The notes beneath the pieces were generated by a model, which was given only the letters and a program-made list of their open reading frames with translations, was not told the DNA's origin and made no database searches. The translations under genes were made by a program, and so were the position numbers. A stretch of DNA of 64,000 nt, from positions 1-64,000 of the forward strand of contig CADEER010000003.1 in assembly GCA_902826395.1 (NCBI GenBank), read 5' to 3'. The DNA comes from an uncultured bacterium (lineage in GTDB: Bacteria > Desulfobacterota > Binatia > HRBIN30 > CADEER01). Positions 17,559 through 25,884 of this stretch are shown in pieces; position 1 is the first letter of the stretch, and the number at the start of each line of letters is the position of its first letter.

Positions 17559-18075
17559 GATCTGCTGTTGGAGAACCCGCGGGCGGGCTCATCGGTTCTG
17601 AGCAGGAAAGGCTTCGGCGGTGACGCCGAGCACCTTGGAGGCTAGCCCTCCAGATCCCGTCTGCCAACCCCAGGACGGGACGGCAGAGGACATTTTTTGC
17701 CCCGGGGACGCAGGGCGAGGTGCCGGGTCGGTTGCTATGGAACCGTCGATTAAATGACGCAGTGCCGCTCGCTTGCCGTGCAAATCTGCACGAGCGGGGG
17801 ATCGTCGGTGCGTGGGCCGATCTCGCTTGCCGACGGGCAGGCGGTCCAAAGCGAAGCCTAACCAAGCGAAAAGCCCGGATTCTGAGCGAGGCCGAGGCAC
17901 GTCTCGTCGATCGGCCGATCCCCGCATCGAGATGGTATGCCAATTGCGTAACCCGGTCGTGTGAACAGGTTGGAATGCCAGGATCTGTCTTGCGATCGGG
18001 GGGATCGCGACGCCGAATCGTTCGCCGCAGGCGCCGCGCTCTCGACCCGGATGCTGTCGCCGGAGCGGGGGAAAC
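17559..18075. other. Long structured non-coding region between divergent genes
   Basis: 517 bp with no convincing gene. It contains several nested hairpins: CCGCTCG 17765-17771 with CGAGCGG 17791-17797 enclosing TGCA-AATC-TGCA; GGGCCG 17814-17819 with CGGTCC 17842-17847 enclosing TGCC-GACG-GGCA; and, on the plus strand, a CCGTCTGCC / GGCAGAGG pair directly before a T6 run at 17693-17698. Promoters for both neighbours should also lie here. It may encode a structured RNA or leader; I could not match it to a known RNA family. Confidence 0.5.
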
Positions 18076-21000
18076 ATGGGGATCTTTTCTGGGGCGCCTG
18101 CACCCGCCCTGCGGGCGGACGCAGCCGGCAACGCGGTCGAGGGTGCGTCCGGGTCGGATTCACAGGCGCCGCGGTCGCCGCGTGTAGCACGGGAGTCCGG
18201 GGCCGTGGCCACCGGACCGTCGTTTGAGCAATCGCCCATGAGTCCGACCAATGGCGGCGGGCGATCCGCCGGAAGCGGGTCGCTGAAGGACGAGTTGCAG
18301 CGCCTCTACTCGCTTCGTCCGACCCTGGACACGTTCGCCGAAGAGGCGACGCGCCTCATCATCTCCGAATGCAACGTCACGGCGCTGGCAATCTTCACCT
18401 ATGCGCAGCGCAAGGACGAGCTGAACGCCCTGATCCTTTCCGGCTTCGACGATCGGTCGAGTGGTGAGGTGCGCGCCACCGTGGGACGCGCGTGGGATAT
18501 TCCACTGCGCAGCATCCGCAACCGCCGCATCAACGTCATCGTCGACGCGCACAGCAATCCCTTCGTCCCCGAAGCTCTGAAAGTCATCAGCCCGCACAGC
18601 CTCACGATCGCCTCGGTACCGTTCTTCCACAACGGCGCTCCGGTCGGCGTCGCCGTCTTCTTCGCCACCGATCCGAGTGCCTTCAGCGACGCGGTCCTGC
18701 GCGCCGTCAGCCAGGGGCTGCGCGTGTGCGGCGCGGCGATCACCGAGCTGCCGAAGACCATCGTTACGGCCAGTCCGCAGCTCGAGGAGGCGGTTGCGCC
18801 GGAGAGCGGCGAGCAGCCGAGTCTGCTGCGCGGCCTGGCGGCGTTGAAGTCCGAGATGGTCCGCCTCACGACCGCCCTCGAGGAGTCGGAGCGCCAGCGC
18901 GCCGCCGAAGTCGCGGAGCGAGTCACCGCGCAGTCCTTCCTGAAGGCGGCGCAGCAGCGGAGCGAGCGCGCGGAGCACGAGCTCCAGGAACTGCGCGAGA
19001 AACAGAAGCGCATCCCCGAGCTGGAGAAGGAAGGTCAGGAGCTCAGCAAGCGCCTGCAGATCGCCTCCGAGCTGGCCGAGAAGGCCAAGGCGCGCGTCGC
19101 CATCCTGGACGCCGAGCTGGCGGAGACCACGCGCGACAACGAGACGAAGGAGAAGGAGCTCATCGAGCTCCGCACCAAGCGGGCCGAGCTCGAACGCGAC
19201 CTGCAGCGCGCCGCGGATCGCGCCGAACGCCACGAGCAGTCGGCCGCGGAGCTGAACGAGGAGCTGGGTCGGCTCGAGGCGATCAAAGCCGAGGCGGAGA
19301 AGCTGCGCCAGAACCTGGAGCGGACGACCGAGGCTCGCGGCACCGCCGAAGAGCGCATCGCCGAGCTCGAAGCGGCGCTCGGTCAGGCCGAGCAGGCGCG
19401 CAAGGATCTCGCCAAGCAGCTCACCGACTCCAAGTCGGCGCTCGCCTCGACCAGCCAGGAGCGAGAGAGTCTCTACAACGACGCGCTCAAGAGCTGGGAG
19501 AAGCTCGAGGAGATCGAGAAGGCCCGTACCAACCTCGCTCGCGAGCGCGAGGCGTTGCGCACGACCAATGACGGCAACCTGCAGCGCGTCCAGGAGCTCG
19601 AAGCGGTGCGGACCGCGCTCGAGGGACAGCGCAAGGAACAGGCGCAGGCGATCGAGCAGCTCGGCGGGCAGGTCACGGCTCTCGAAGCGCAGCGCCAGCA
19701 GCTGCACGAGGAGCTGGAGCGGATCCGCGGCGACTCGGGGAAGGCCGTTACCGATCTGCGCGAGCAGCTAGAGAAGGTCGATCGCGATCGCACTGTGCTG
19801 TCCGAGCAGATCGCAGCGCTGAAGCTGGTGGAGGAAGAACGCGAGCGCTTGGCAACCCGCGTCGAAGAGCTGGAGAGCGAGTCGGCAGCGGCACGCCGCG
19901 CCAGCGAGCAGCTCGAGATCAAGCTCCAGGAGTTGGGCAAGCAGGCGCAGCGCGTCGAGAATGAACGCGCCGCGTTGCAGGTACGGATCGAAAAGCTGGC
20001 CGAGAGCGAGCAGAACCTCGCGCGCGAGAAGGGCGAGCAGATTTCACAGACGCGCGCTGAGCTGGAGCGCATGCGCGCCGAGCTCTCGGAGCGCGAGGCC
20101 GCCCTCGAAGCGAGTCGGCAGGAGTTCCAGAGCCTGCTCAGCAATGAGCGCAACAAAGCCGACACATCCATCGACGCTCTGCGCAAGCAACTGGAGGACG
20201 TCCAGGAACAACGTCAGGGCATCGAGAAGGAACTGCGGGCGGCGCGCGACGACGAAGCGGTGCGCGACGAGCTGCTAGCCACCGCAGCACAGGAACAGAA
20301 GGTGTTGGCCGAGCAGGTGGCCGCCGCGGCGGAAGAGCGACAGAAGCTCACGGCGAATCTCGATGAGCTGCGCGCCCAGTTGAAGGAGTCGACGGCCGGT
20401 AAGAGCGAGGCGGAGAAGCGCATCGCCGAGATCGAAGAAGCCCTGCGGGTGTTGCGCGACGAGGAGCTTGCGGAAAGTCGCCTCGAGTTGGAGAAGGTTT
20501 TGGAAGAGCGCGCCTCGCTCAGCGAAGCGCTCGAGGCCGCTCAAGAGCGACACTCACTCGAGATCGTCGATCTGCAGGATCAATTGACTCTTGCTCGTCA
20601 GGAGCAGGAGCAGATGTCTCAGGCTCTGGCCGAGAAGGACCACCTGCTGCAGTCCGCCGAGCACGGGCTCACGACCTTGGAGCTCGAAGAGAACGGCGAG
20701 GACGATCTGCCGCTCGAGATCGATCGCAGCGGCGGCAGCGAAGCCGACGAAGACTCGGCGGCGGCGGTCCAGGAGCCAGTGGCCGCGCGTGCCGACGAGA
20801 TCGTCATCCTCGATCTCGAGCCGTTCGTCAGCGCTGCTGCGCAGCTACTGAGCGAGACGGGGCATCGCGTCTTGTCGTTCAAGCCGGAGCCCGAGTCGGC
20901 GACCGAGCTGGCGCAGGCTGCGTTCGCCTGCGCCGCCATCAACCTCGCCGCCCCGGCGGCATGGCCGACCCTGCGCAAGATCCGCAACGGCGCGGGCGTT

Positions 21001-21513
21001 CCGCACACCCCGATGATTGCGTACGCGCTGAGCGAGAACGCGAAAAAGGGCTTCTGGCTCGGCCCGGTCGACTTCGTCACGCTGCCGATCGGCGACACCG
21101 ACCTGAACAAGTTGCTGAGTACGATGGTGCCCAACCTGCGGCGCGTCATCGCGATGAGCCACGACTTCGACGTCATGGAGCAGGTCCGCGCCCAACTCAC
21201 CGGCGCCCGCATCTCGACCGCTATCGTCCTCGACGGGCGACAGGCGCTCGACCTGGTGCCGACCGTGAAACCGCAGGCGGCCGTGCTGCACATGTCGCCG
21301 AACTGTGCCGACGTCTTCCGCGCCGTCGCCGGACTGCGGTCGCAGGAGGAGACGCGCGAGATCCCGATCCTCTTCCTGCTCGATCACGAGGCGCAGCCGC
21401 GCGAGGAGTCGTTCGTCACGGCCGGCATCCGCATGCTGAGTGGCCGCGGAACCCTGGCGCCGGACACCCTGCCCAAATCGCTGGTCAACGCCTTCGAGAG
21501 CTTCCAGCACTGA
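18076..21513 (+). CDS. GAF / long coiled-coil / double pseudo-receiver protein
   Basis: 1,145 residues from an ATG at 18076 with GGGGGAAAC upstream; an ATG at 18238 is an alternative, as the first 54 residues are low-complexity. A GAF-like domain (about 75-235) is followed by about 600 residues of heptad-rich coiled coil (260-880, Glu/Lys/Arg/Leu-rich), an acidic linker and two tandem receiver-like folds (about 905-1015 and 1020-1140). Both lack the acceptor Asp: the strand-3 site reads INLAAP in the first and VLHMSP in the second. No membrane segment or signal peptide. Coiled-coil proteins with degenerate receivers, such as AglZ and FrzS of Myxococcus, organise cell-polarity machines, so a cytoskeletal or scaffold role is plausible but inferred. 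Confidence 0.8.
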   Translation: MGIFSGAPAPALRADAAGNAVEGASGSDSQAPRSPRVARESGAVATGPSFEQSPMSPTNGGGRSAGSGSLKDELQRLYSLRPTLDTFAEEATRLIISECNVTALAIFTYAQRKDELNALILSGFDDRSSGEVRATVGRAWDIPLRSIRNRRINVIVDAHSNPFVPEALKVISPHSLTIASVPFFHNGAPVGVAVFFATDPSAFSDAVLRAVSQGLRVCGAAITELPKTIVTASPQLEEAVAPESGEQPSLLRGLAALKSEMVRLTTALEESERQRAAEVAERVTAQSFLKAAQQRSERAEHELQELREKQKRIPELEKEGQELSKRLQIASELAEKAKARVAILDAELAETTRDNETKEKELIELRTKRAELERDLQRAADRAERHEQSAAELNEELGRLEAIKAEAEKLRQNLERTTEARGTAEERIAELEAALGQAEQARKDLAKQLTDSKSALASTSQERESLYNDALKSWEKLEEIEKARTNLAREREALRTTNDGNLQRVQELEAVRTALEGQRKEQAQAIEQLGGQVTALEAQRQQLHEELERIRGDSGKAVTDLREQLEKVDRDRTVLSEQIAALKLVEEERERLATRVEELESESAAARRASEQLEIKLQELGKQAQRVENERAALQVRIEKLAESEQNLAREKGEQISQTRAELERMRAELSEREAALEASRQEFQSLLSNERNKADTSIDALRKQLEDVQEQRQGIEKELRAARDDEAVRDELLATAAQEQKVLAEQVAAAAEERQKLTANLDELRAQLKESTAGKSEAEKRIAEIEEALRVLRDEELAESRLELEKVLEERASLSEALEAAQERHSLEIVDLQDQLTLARQEQEQMSQALAEKDHLLQSAEHGLTTLELEENGEDDLPLEIDRSGGSEADEDSAAAVQEPVAARADEIVILDLEPFVSAAAQLLSETGHRVLSFKPEPESATELAQAAFACAAINLAAPAAWPTLRKIRNGAGVPHTPMIAYALSENAKKGFWLGPVDFVTLPIGDTDLNKLLSTMVPNLRRVIAMSHDFDVMEQVRAQLTGARISTAIVLDGRQALDLVPTVKPQAAVLHMSPNCADVFRAVAGLRSQEETREIPILFLLDHEAQPREESFVTAGIRMLSGRGTLAPDTLPKSLVNAFESFQH

Positions 21514-21541
21514 CGCGAGCGGGAGGCGCGTGCGGCCGGGC

Positions 21542-23080
21542 CTATCCCTCGCCCCTCGCCCCCCGCCCCTCGCCCCGACGCGATTGCGCGAGCGCAATCG
21601 CGTCCCGCGCGTGATCTCGATCGTCGAACTGAAAGCGCTGGCCGCGAATCAGCTGGTATGGCTCGTGGCCCTTGCCGGCGATGATGACCATGTCGCCGGT
21701 GCTGGCGCCGGCGATGGCGGCGCGGATCGCCACGGCGCGATCGGGCTCGACGATGTGGCGGGCGAGGGCGGGATCGGTAACGCGTGAGCCGACCAGGATC
21801 TCGTCGATGATCGCCTGCGGGTCTTCGTTGCGCGGGTTGTCGGAGGTGACGACGACCAGATCGCTGGCGGCGGCGGCGATGCGACCCATTTCGGGGCGTT
21901 TGCCGCGATCGCGGTCGCCACCGCAGCCGAAGACGGTGATCAGCCGGCGTGGTTGCAGACGCCGCGCGCTGTCGAGCAGGCGCTCGAGCGCGGCGGGCTT
22001 GTGCGCATAGTCGACCGCAACGGCGAAGTCCTGCCCCTCATCGACGACCTCGAAACGTCCGGGAACGGTGTCTGCGCCCTCGAGTGCCGCTGCGATCGCC
22101 GACGGGTGGACGCCGAGGTGCGCGCCGACGGCGGCGGCCGCCAGCGCGTTGTGGACGTTGTAGTCACCGAGGTGACGCAAGCGAACGTCGGCAGATCCCT
22201 TCGGCGTTCGCAGAACGAAACGCAATCCGCTCATCGAGGCATCGACCGACTCGGCGCGCACGTCGGTATCGGGCCCGACACCGTAGCGGAGCAGCGGCGC
22301 GCGGCTACCGGCGATCAAGCGCTGCCATTCGGGATCGTCGGCGTTGACGACCCCGACGGCTGCCTTGCCGCCGCCGCCGAGCGATTCGAAGAGACGCGCC
22401 TTGGCGGCGCGATAGTCGTCCATGTCGGGGTGGAAGTTGAGATGGTCCCGGCTCAGGTTGGTGAAGACGCCGATGTCGAAGTGCACATCGCCGACGCGGT
22501 GCAGAGCCAACGCATGGGAGGAGACCTCCATGGCGACGGCCGTACATGCGGCGTCGACGGCGCGGCGCAACAGACGGTGCACGACGGGTGCTTCCGGAGT
22601 GGTCTGATCGGCGGCGAGGATCTCTTCGCCGATCCGGTAGTCGATGGTGCCGAAACGGGCGACGCGGTGGCCCGCCGCTCGCAATACGGCGTCGACGAAA
22701 TAGCTGGTCGAGGTCTTGCCGGAGGTGCCGGTGATCCCCACGGCGAGCAGGTCCTTCGACGGCTCGCGATGGAAGCGGGCGGCGGCTCGCGCCGCGGCCC
22801 GCCACGGATCGCGCACGCGCACCACCGTCACCGGCGCATCGACGGCCACGTCGCGCTCGACGGCGAGGGCGATCGCACCGTCGCGAACCGCCTGCTCGGC
22901 GTACGCGTGCCGATCAGCCAGCGATTCTCCGCCGGCGGCGCGGTAACCGGGCAGGCAGGCGAAGAGGTAGCCGGGTGCGACGAGGCGAGAGTCTGTGGCG
23001 ACGCCGGTCACCTCGACGTCCGCGTCTCCCCGGATCGAGACGATGTCGTTGCGATCGAAGAGGTCGGCCAGGCGCGGCAA
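21542..23080 (-). CDS. murE: UDP-N-acetylmuramoyl-tripeptide synthase MurE
   Basis: 512-residue Mur ligase. ATP-binding loop GITGTSGKTSTS, the tyrosine-rich region with TTPE and GVFTNLSRDHLNFH (a Mur-ligase signature), and DNPRNEDP, the motif associated with meso-diaminopimelate selection in MurE. It adds meso-DAP to UDP-MurNAc-L-Ala-D-Glu in the cytoplasm. It is not in a division-cell-wall cluster: the only neighbour in its operon is a helical protein of unknown role 5 bp upstream. The last ten residues (GEGRGARGEG) are encoded by a heptamer DNA repeat, and a 28-bp perfect palindrome lies in the preceding codons. Confidence 0.95.
   Translation of the reverse strand: MPRLADLFDRNDIVSIRGDADVEVTGVATDSRLVAPGYLFACLPGYRAAGGESLADRHAYAEQAVRDGAIALAVERDVAVDAPVTVVRVRDPWRAAARAAARFHREPSKDLLAVGITGTSGKTSTSYFVDAVLRAAGHRVARFGTIDYRIGEEILAADQTTPEAPVVHRLLRRAVDAACTAVAMEVSSHALALHRVGDVHFDIGVFTNLSRDHLNFHPDMDDYRAAKARLFESLGGGGKAAVGVVNADDPEWQRLIAGSRAPLLRYGVGPDTDVRAESVDASMSGLRFVLRTPKGSADVRLRHLGDYNVHNALAAAAVGAHLGVHPSAIAAALEGADTVPGRFEVVDEGQDFAVAVDYAHKPAALERLLDSARRLQPRRLITVFGCGGDRDRGKRPEMGRIAAAASDLVVVTSDNPRNEDPQAIIDEILVGSRVTDPALARHIVEPDRAVAIRAAIAGASTGDMVIIAGKGHEPYQLIRGQRFQFDDRDHARDAIALAQSRRGEGRGARGEG
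21548..21575. repeat. Four tandem heptamers CTCGCCC
   Basis: Four consecutive units (48-54, 55-61, 62-68, 69-75), the third with one change, lie within the last codons of murE and give it a Gly/Arg/Glu-rich tail. The same G-rich unit in the other strand (GGGCGAG) recurs near 26755 and 26790. Confidence 0.85.
21577..21604. terminator. Perfect 28-bp palindrome at the end of murE
   Basis: GACGCGATTGCGC (21577-21589) and its exact complement (21592-21604) flank a 2-bp centre. It lies in the last murE codons between two convergent genes, only 64 bp from the end of the pseudo-receiver gene, so it could serve as a two-way transcription barrier. There is no T-run, so a terminator role is inferred. 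Confidence 0.5.
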
Positions 23081-23085
23081 AGGTT

Positions 23086-23625
23086 CTACGACTCCGGCGC
23101 CGCGGATGCTTCGCCGGCCGGTGTATCGCCGGCGTCGTCTTTCGTCGCGCCGCTCGTGTCCGCCGGCGGCATGGTGCGCAGCTTCTCCGCGACGTCGGGT
23201 ACCGCCTTTAGAATCATATCGATGCGAGCTCTGTCGGGGCCGACGAGGCTAGCCAACTGGCTTTCGTAACGGCGGATGTGACCATCGATCTCGTCCGACT
23301 TGTCCTCGATGATGCGGTCGCGTTCACCGAGGCACGCATTGATGTCTTCGGCGATCTTCTCGAGCGCCTTCTCGCCGTCCTCGCCGAGGCGTTGATTGAT
23401 CTGCTCGGCCCACAGGCTGTGGATCGCGATGGTAGCCGGTACCTCGCGCCGCAAGCCGCCGGTCAGGGTGTAGAGCTGACTGGCCAATCGCGACGGCGAG
23501 CTCGCTTTGCGCCGCGTTACCAGAGCGTTCAGCCGCACCAGCTTGTCGCGCAGGCGCTGCAGGCCGTGGTCGTCGGCGAGAAACTCGATGAGCTGGTTGA
23601 ATTCCTCGACTTTGAGGTTTGCCAT
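23086..23625 (-). CDS. Helical protein of unknown function, first gene of the murE operon
   Basis: 179 residues, no signal peptide or membrane helix. Almost entirely helical with charged residues (MANLKVEEFNQLIEFLADDHGLQRLRDKLVRLNALVT; DGEKALEKIAEDINACLGERDRIIED), ending in a disordered Ala/Pro/Asp tail. I do not recognise a family. It precedes murE by 5 bp and is probably co-transcribed. ATG at 23625 is chosen over a longer frame to 23661 because the extension is Arg-rich and unrelated to the helical core; GGGAG lies almost directly against the ATG, an unusually short spacing. Confidence 0.6.
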   Translation of the reverse strand: MANLKVEEFNQLIEFLADDHGLQRLRDKLVRLNALVTRRKASSPSRLASQLYTLTGGLRREVPATIAIHSLWAEQINQRLGEDGEKALEKIAEDINACLGERDRIIEDKSDEIDGHIRRYESQLASLVGPDRARIDMILKAVPDVAEKLRTMPPADTSGATKDDAGDTPAGEASAAPES

Positions 23626-23733
23626 CTCCCTGTGCTTGCCTGCCCTCGGTCGGAGTGTCAACGGTGGTTGGCTCGAGCTTGCCGGCTGCGACCGTCGAAC
23701 GGCGAGAGCGAAGGAGCAATCGGGATCGGTCTG

Positions 23734-25014
23734 ATGCGGTGGCTGGCGCTTTCAGCGGTGGTGATCCTCGCGGCGTGCGCATCGCGCGATGCGATCGACG
23801 AGAACGAGTGCGAGCTGCGCGTCGGAATCAGCGGCGACTACGCCCCTTTCGCTCTCGCCGACGGTGACGACATCGACGGGCTCGACGTCGATCTGGCCCG
23901 GCGGCTCGGCGTCGATCTGGGTTGCCGCGTCGAGCTGGTGCAGTTTGCCTGGCCGGACCTTCTCGAACGGCTCGGGCGCGGCGACTTCGAGCTCGCGCTG
24001 GGCGGCATCACCATGCGAGCGGAGCGGGCGCTGCGCGGCATCTATTCGCGCCCCTACGCGCGCACGGGAGTGACGGTGCTGACCCGTCGCGACAGCGCTT
24101 TGCAGTCACTGACTGATCTGAATCGGCCGGAGGTGCGCGTCGCGGTCAATCGCGGCGGCCATCTCGAGCGCTGGGCGCGCGCCAATCTCGTTCGTGCCGA
24201 TCTGCGACCGACCTCCGACAATCGCAGCCTTCCCGTGTTGCTTGCGGAGGCGCGAGTAGACGCGATCGTGACCGACAGCGCCGAGGCGCGCGATTGGGCG
24301 GACGCCGGCCGCCTTCTCGGTCCGTACTCCACCGACTACAAGGCCGTCCTCGTCGCCGCGCCGCACGCCGCCCTGGCGGCTCAGATCGACGCGTGGCTCG
24401 CCGCCCGCGAGGTGGACGGCTGGCTTGCGAGCCTGCGCACCCGCCATCTCGGCGATGTTCAGGCGGAGAATGCGAGATCGGCGACTCGGCAATCGATCGC
24501 GGCGCTGGTGAGGTTGCGCCTGTGGCTGATGCCGCTGGTCGCGGCCGCCAAACGGGCCAGCGGATCTCCGGTCGTCGATGCGGCGCAGGAGCGCCTGGTC
24601 ATCGAGCGCGCTCGCTCGTGGAGCGGCGATCCCGGCCCGCGGATCGATGCGGTCTTCGCGGCGTTGATCGAGCTCGCGAAGCTCGTCCAGGAGCGCAGCG
24701 CGCCGGCGGATGCTCCGCCCCCGCTCGCAGTGCTGCGCGACGCCATCGCCCGCATCGACCGCCAACTGGTGCGTGAGATCGACCGCATCGAAGATGCCCC
24801 GCTGTCCGACGAATCGCCGCGGGACGCATGGGACGCCGAGCTCGCGCCGGTCGTGCAGGATCTGCCGTTGCGCGTGTCCGACCTCGATGTCTTGGCGAAT
24901 GCCCTGCGCGGAGAGCGCGGGCAAGTCGTTGCGCCAGGCGCCCGCGCGCCGAGCGGTCAGTTCTTTGCGGCGCTCGAGCGGCGGGCGCGGGCGCAATCCT
25001 GGCAGATGCCGTAG
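23734..25014 (+). CDS. Periplasmic lipoprotein: cyclohexadienyl/prephenate dehydratase (PheC-like) fused to gamma-AroQ chorismate mutase
   Basis: 426 residues. A lipobox (VVILAACASRD) precedes a family-3 solute-binding fold (about 25-245) whose sequence tracks PheC, the periplasmic cyclohexadienyl dehydratase: LRVGISGDYAPF, 'DGLDVDLARRLGVDLG', 'FELALGGITMRAERA', VRVAVNRGGHLERWARANL and DAIVTDSAEARD. A second, helical domain (about 254-320) follows: LVRLRLWLMPLVAAAKRASGSPVVDAAQERLVIERA ... FAALIELAKLVQE, the pattern of secreted gamma-class AroQ (early Arg, Lys, later Arg, Glu and Gln of the active site). Together they would turn chorismate to prephenate to phenylpyruvate outside the cytoplasm. 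The 3' 58 bp overlap the convergent Fur gene. Confidence 0.82.
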   Translation: MRWLALSAVVILAACASRDAIDENECELRVGISGDYAPFALADGDDIDGLDVDLARRLGVDLGCRVELVQFAWPDLLERLGRGDFELALGGITMRAERALRGIYSRPYARTGVTVLTRRDSALQSLTDLNRPEVRVAVNRGGHLERWARANLVRADLRPTSDNRSLPVLLAEARVDAIVTDSAEARDWADAGRLLGPYSTDYKAVLVAAPHAALAAQIDAWLAAREVDGWLASLRTRHLGDVQAENARSATRQSIAALVRLRLWLMPLVAAAKRASGSPVVDAAQERLVIERARSWSGDPGPRIDAVFAALIELAKLVQERSAPADAPPPLAVLRDAIARIDRQLVREIDRIEDAPLSDESPRDAWDAELAPVVQDLPLRVSDLDVLANALRGERGQVVAPGARAPSGQFFAALERRARAQSWQMP

Positions 25015-25439
25015 AGCTCCATCTTGTGGCCGCGCAGCTCGAAGCCGAGGCGGCGCGCGGTCTCTTCCTGGAGATTCTCGATGCGGCGCTCTTCGAACTC
25101 GACGATCTTGCCGCAGCGCTCGCAGATCAGATGGTCGTGGTGCGACTTCTCCGCCATCTCGTAGCGGGCTTCGCCATTGCGGAAGTGCCGCTCGTCGGCG
25201 ACGCCGCACTCGGTGAGAAGCTTCATCGTCCTGTACACCGTCGCGTAGCCGATGCCCGGATGGCGCTTGCGGACACGCCCGTAGAGCTCTTCGACGCTGG
25301 CGTGGCCGGCACTGTCGAGGAAAACCTCGACGATCGCATCACGCTGTGCCGTCGACTTCAGCTTTTGCTCGCGCAGATAGGCTTTGAAGCGAGCAAAAGC
25401 GTCATTCGTTGAGCGCGTCGCCTTCGCCATCGTCGCCAA
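24957..25439 (-). CDS. Fur-family transcriptional regulator
   Basis: 160 residues. Winged-helix half: STAQRDAIVEVFLDSAGHASVEELYGRVRKRHPGIGYATVYRTMKLLTECGV. Dimer/metal half: HHDHLICERCGKIVEFEE plus a second CQDC near the end, so both Zn-binding CxxC pairs and the regulatory HHDH cluster are present. It could be Fur, PerR or Zur; the specificity cannot be called. ATG 25439 or 25430. It overlaps the 3' end of an unknown gene upstream by 38 bp, and its own 3' end overlaps the PheC-AroQ fusion antisense. Confidence 0.92.
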   Translation of the reverse strand: MATMAKATRSTNDAFARFKAYLREQKLKSTAQRDAIVEVFLDSAGHASVEELYGRVRKRHPGIGYATVYRTMKLLTECGVADERHFRNGEARYEMAEKSHHDHLICERCGKIVEFEERRIENLQEETARRLGFELRGHKMELYGICQDCARARRSSAAKN

Positions 25440-25770
25440 TCTTCCGGCCGGCGGCTCGCGAGAGCAAATCGCGCGTCGCGGGCGAGAGGTACACGCGATC
25501 GATCTCTCGGGTCACGAGCTCGTCGATCAATACGTCGATCTGTGACTCGGCCGGCGCGTTGCGATCGAGAAAGATCACCTGATCCTCGCCGACCCTGCAG
25601 CGTCCGCTACGCACTCTATAGCCCACCTCGCGCAGCAGCTTTTCTTCACGCACCTTCATCCCCAGCTTGGCCGCGACCGCCTTGAGCTCTTCCAGGACCG
25701 TCGCTTGCTCGAGCTTCGCGTCCTGCTTCTTCGACTTCTTCGAGTTCGTCGTCTTCGCCTCCACCGCCAC
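25402..25770 (-). CDS. Small conserved-looking protein upstream of the Fur gene
   Basis: About 122 residues from a GTG at 25770 (a second GTG at 25764 is possible). Lys-rich N-terminus (AKTTNSKKSKKQDAK) then a helix-plus-strand core: EELKAVAAKLGMKVREEKLLREVGYRVRSGRCRVGEDQVIFLDRNAPAESQIDVLIDELVTREIDRVYLSP. The frame extends further but with unrelated, Arg-rich content. I do not recognise a function, though the core pattern recurs in deltaproteobacterial genomes, in my memory. It is upstream of the Fur gene and overlaps its start by 38 bp, so translation of both may be linked. Confidence 0.6.
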   Translation of the reverse strand: MAVEAKTTNSKKSKKQDAKLEQATVLEELKAVAAKLGMKVREEKLLREVGYRVRSGRCRVGEDQVIFLDRNAPAESQIDVLIDELVTREIDRVYLSPATRDLLSRAAGRKIGDDGEGDALNE

Positions 25771-25884
25771 AGGCCGGGAAGATAGTGAAGGGTCTCCACC
25801 TTGTAAAGATCGCGCAGCCTCTGCAGCGCTTTTCGCGCGAGTGTGATGGGGGTAGAATCCGGCGACCTCGGAGGGAAAAAAGCG

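Noticed and set aside
17690-17800. Segment resembling a c-di-GMP (GEMM) riboswitch core, 'GGGACGCAGGGC'
   Set aside because: The required paired helices and the conserved downstream loop do not line up; the match is only to a short stretch.
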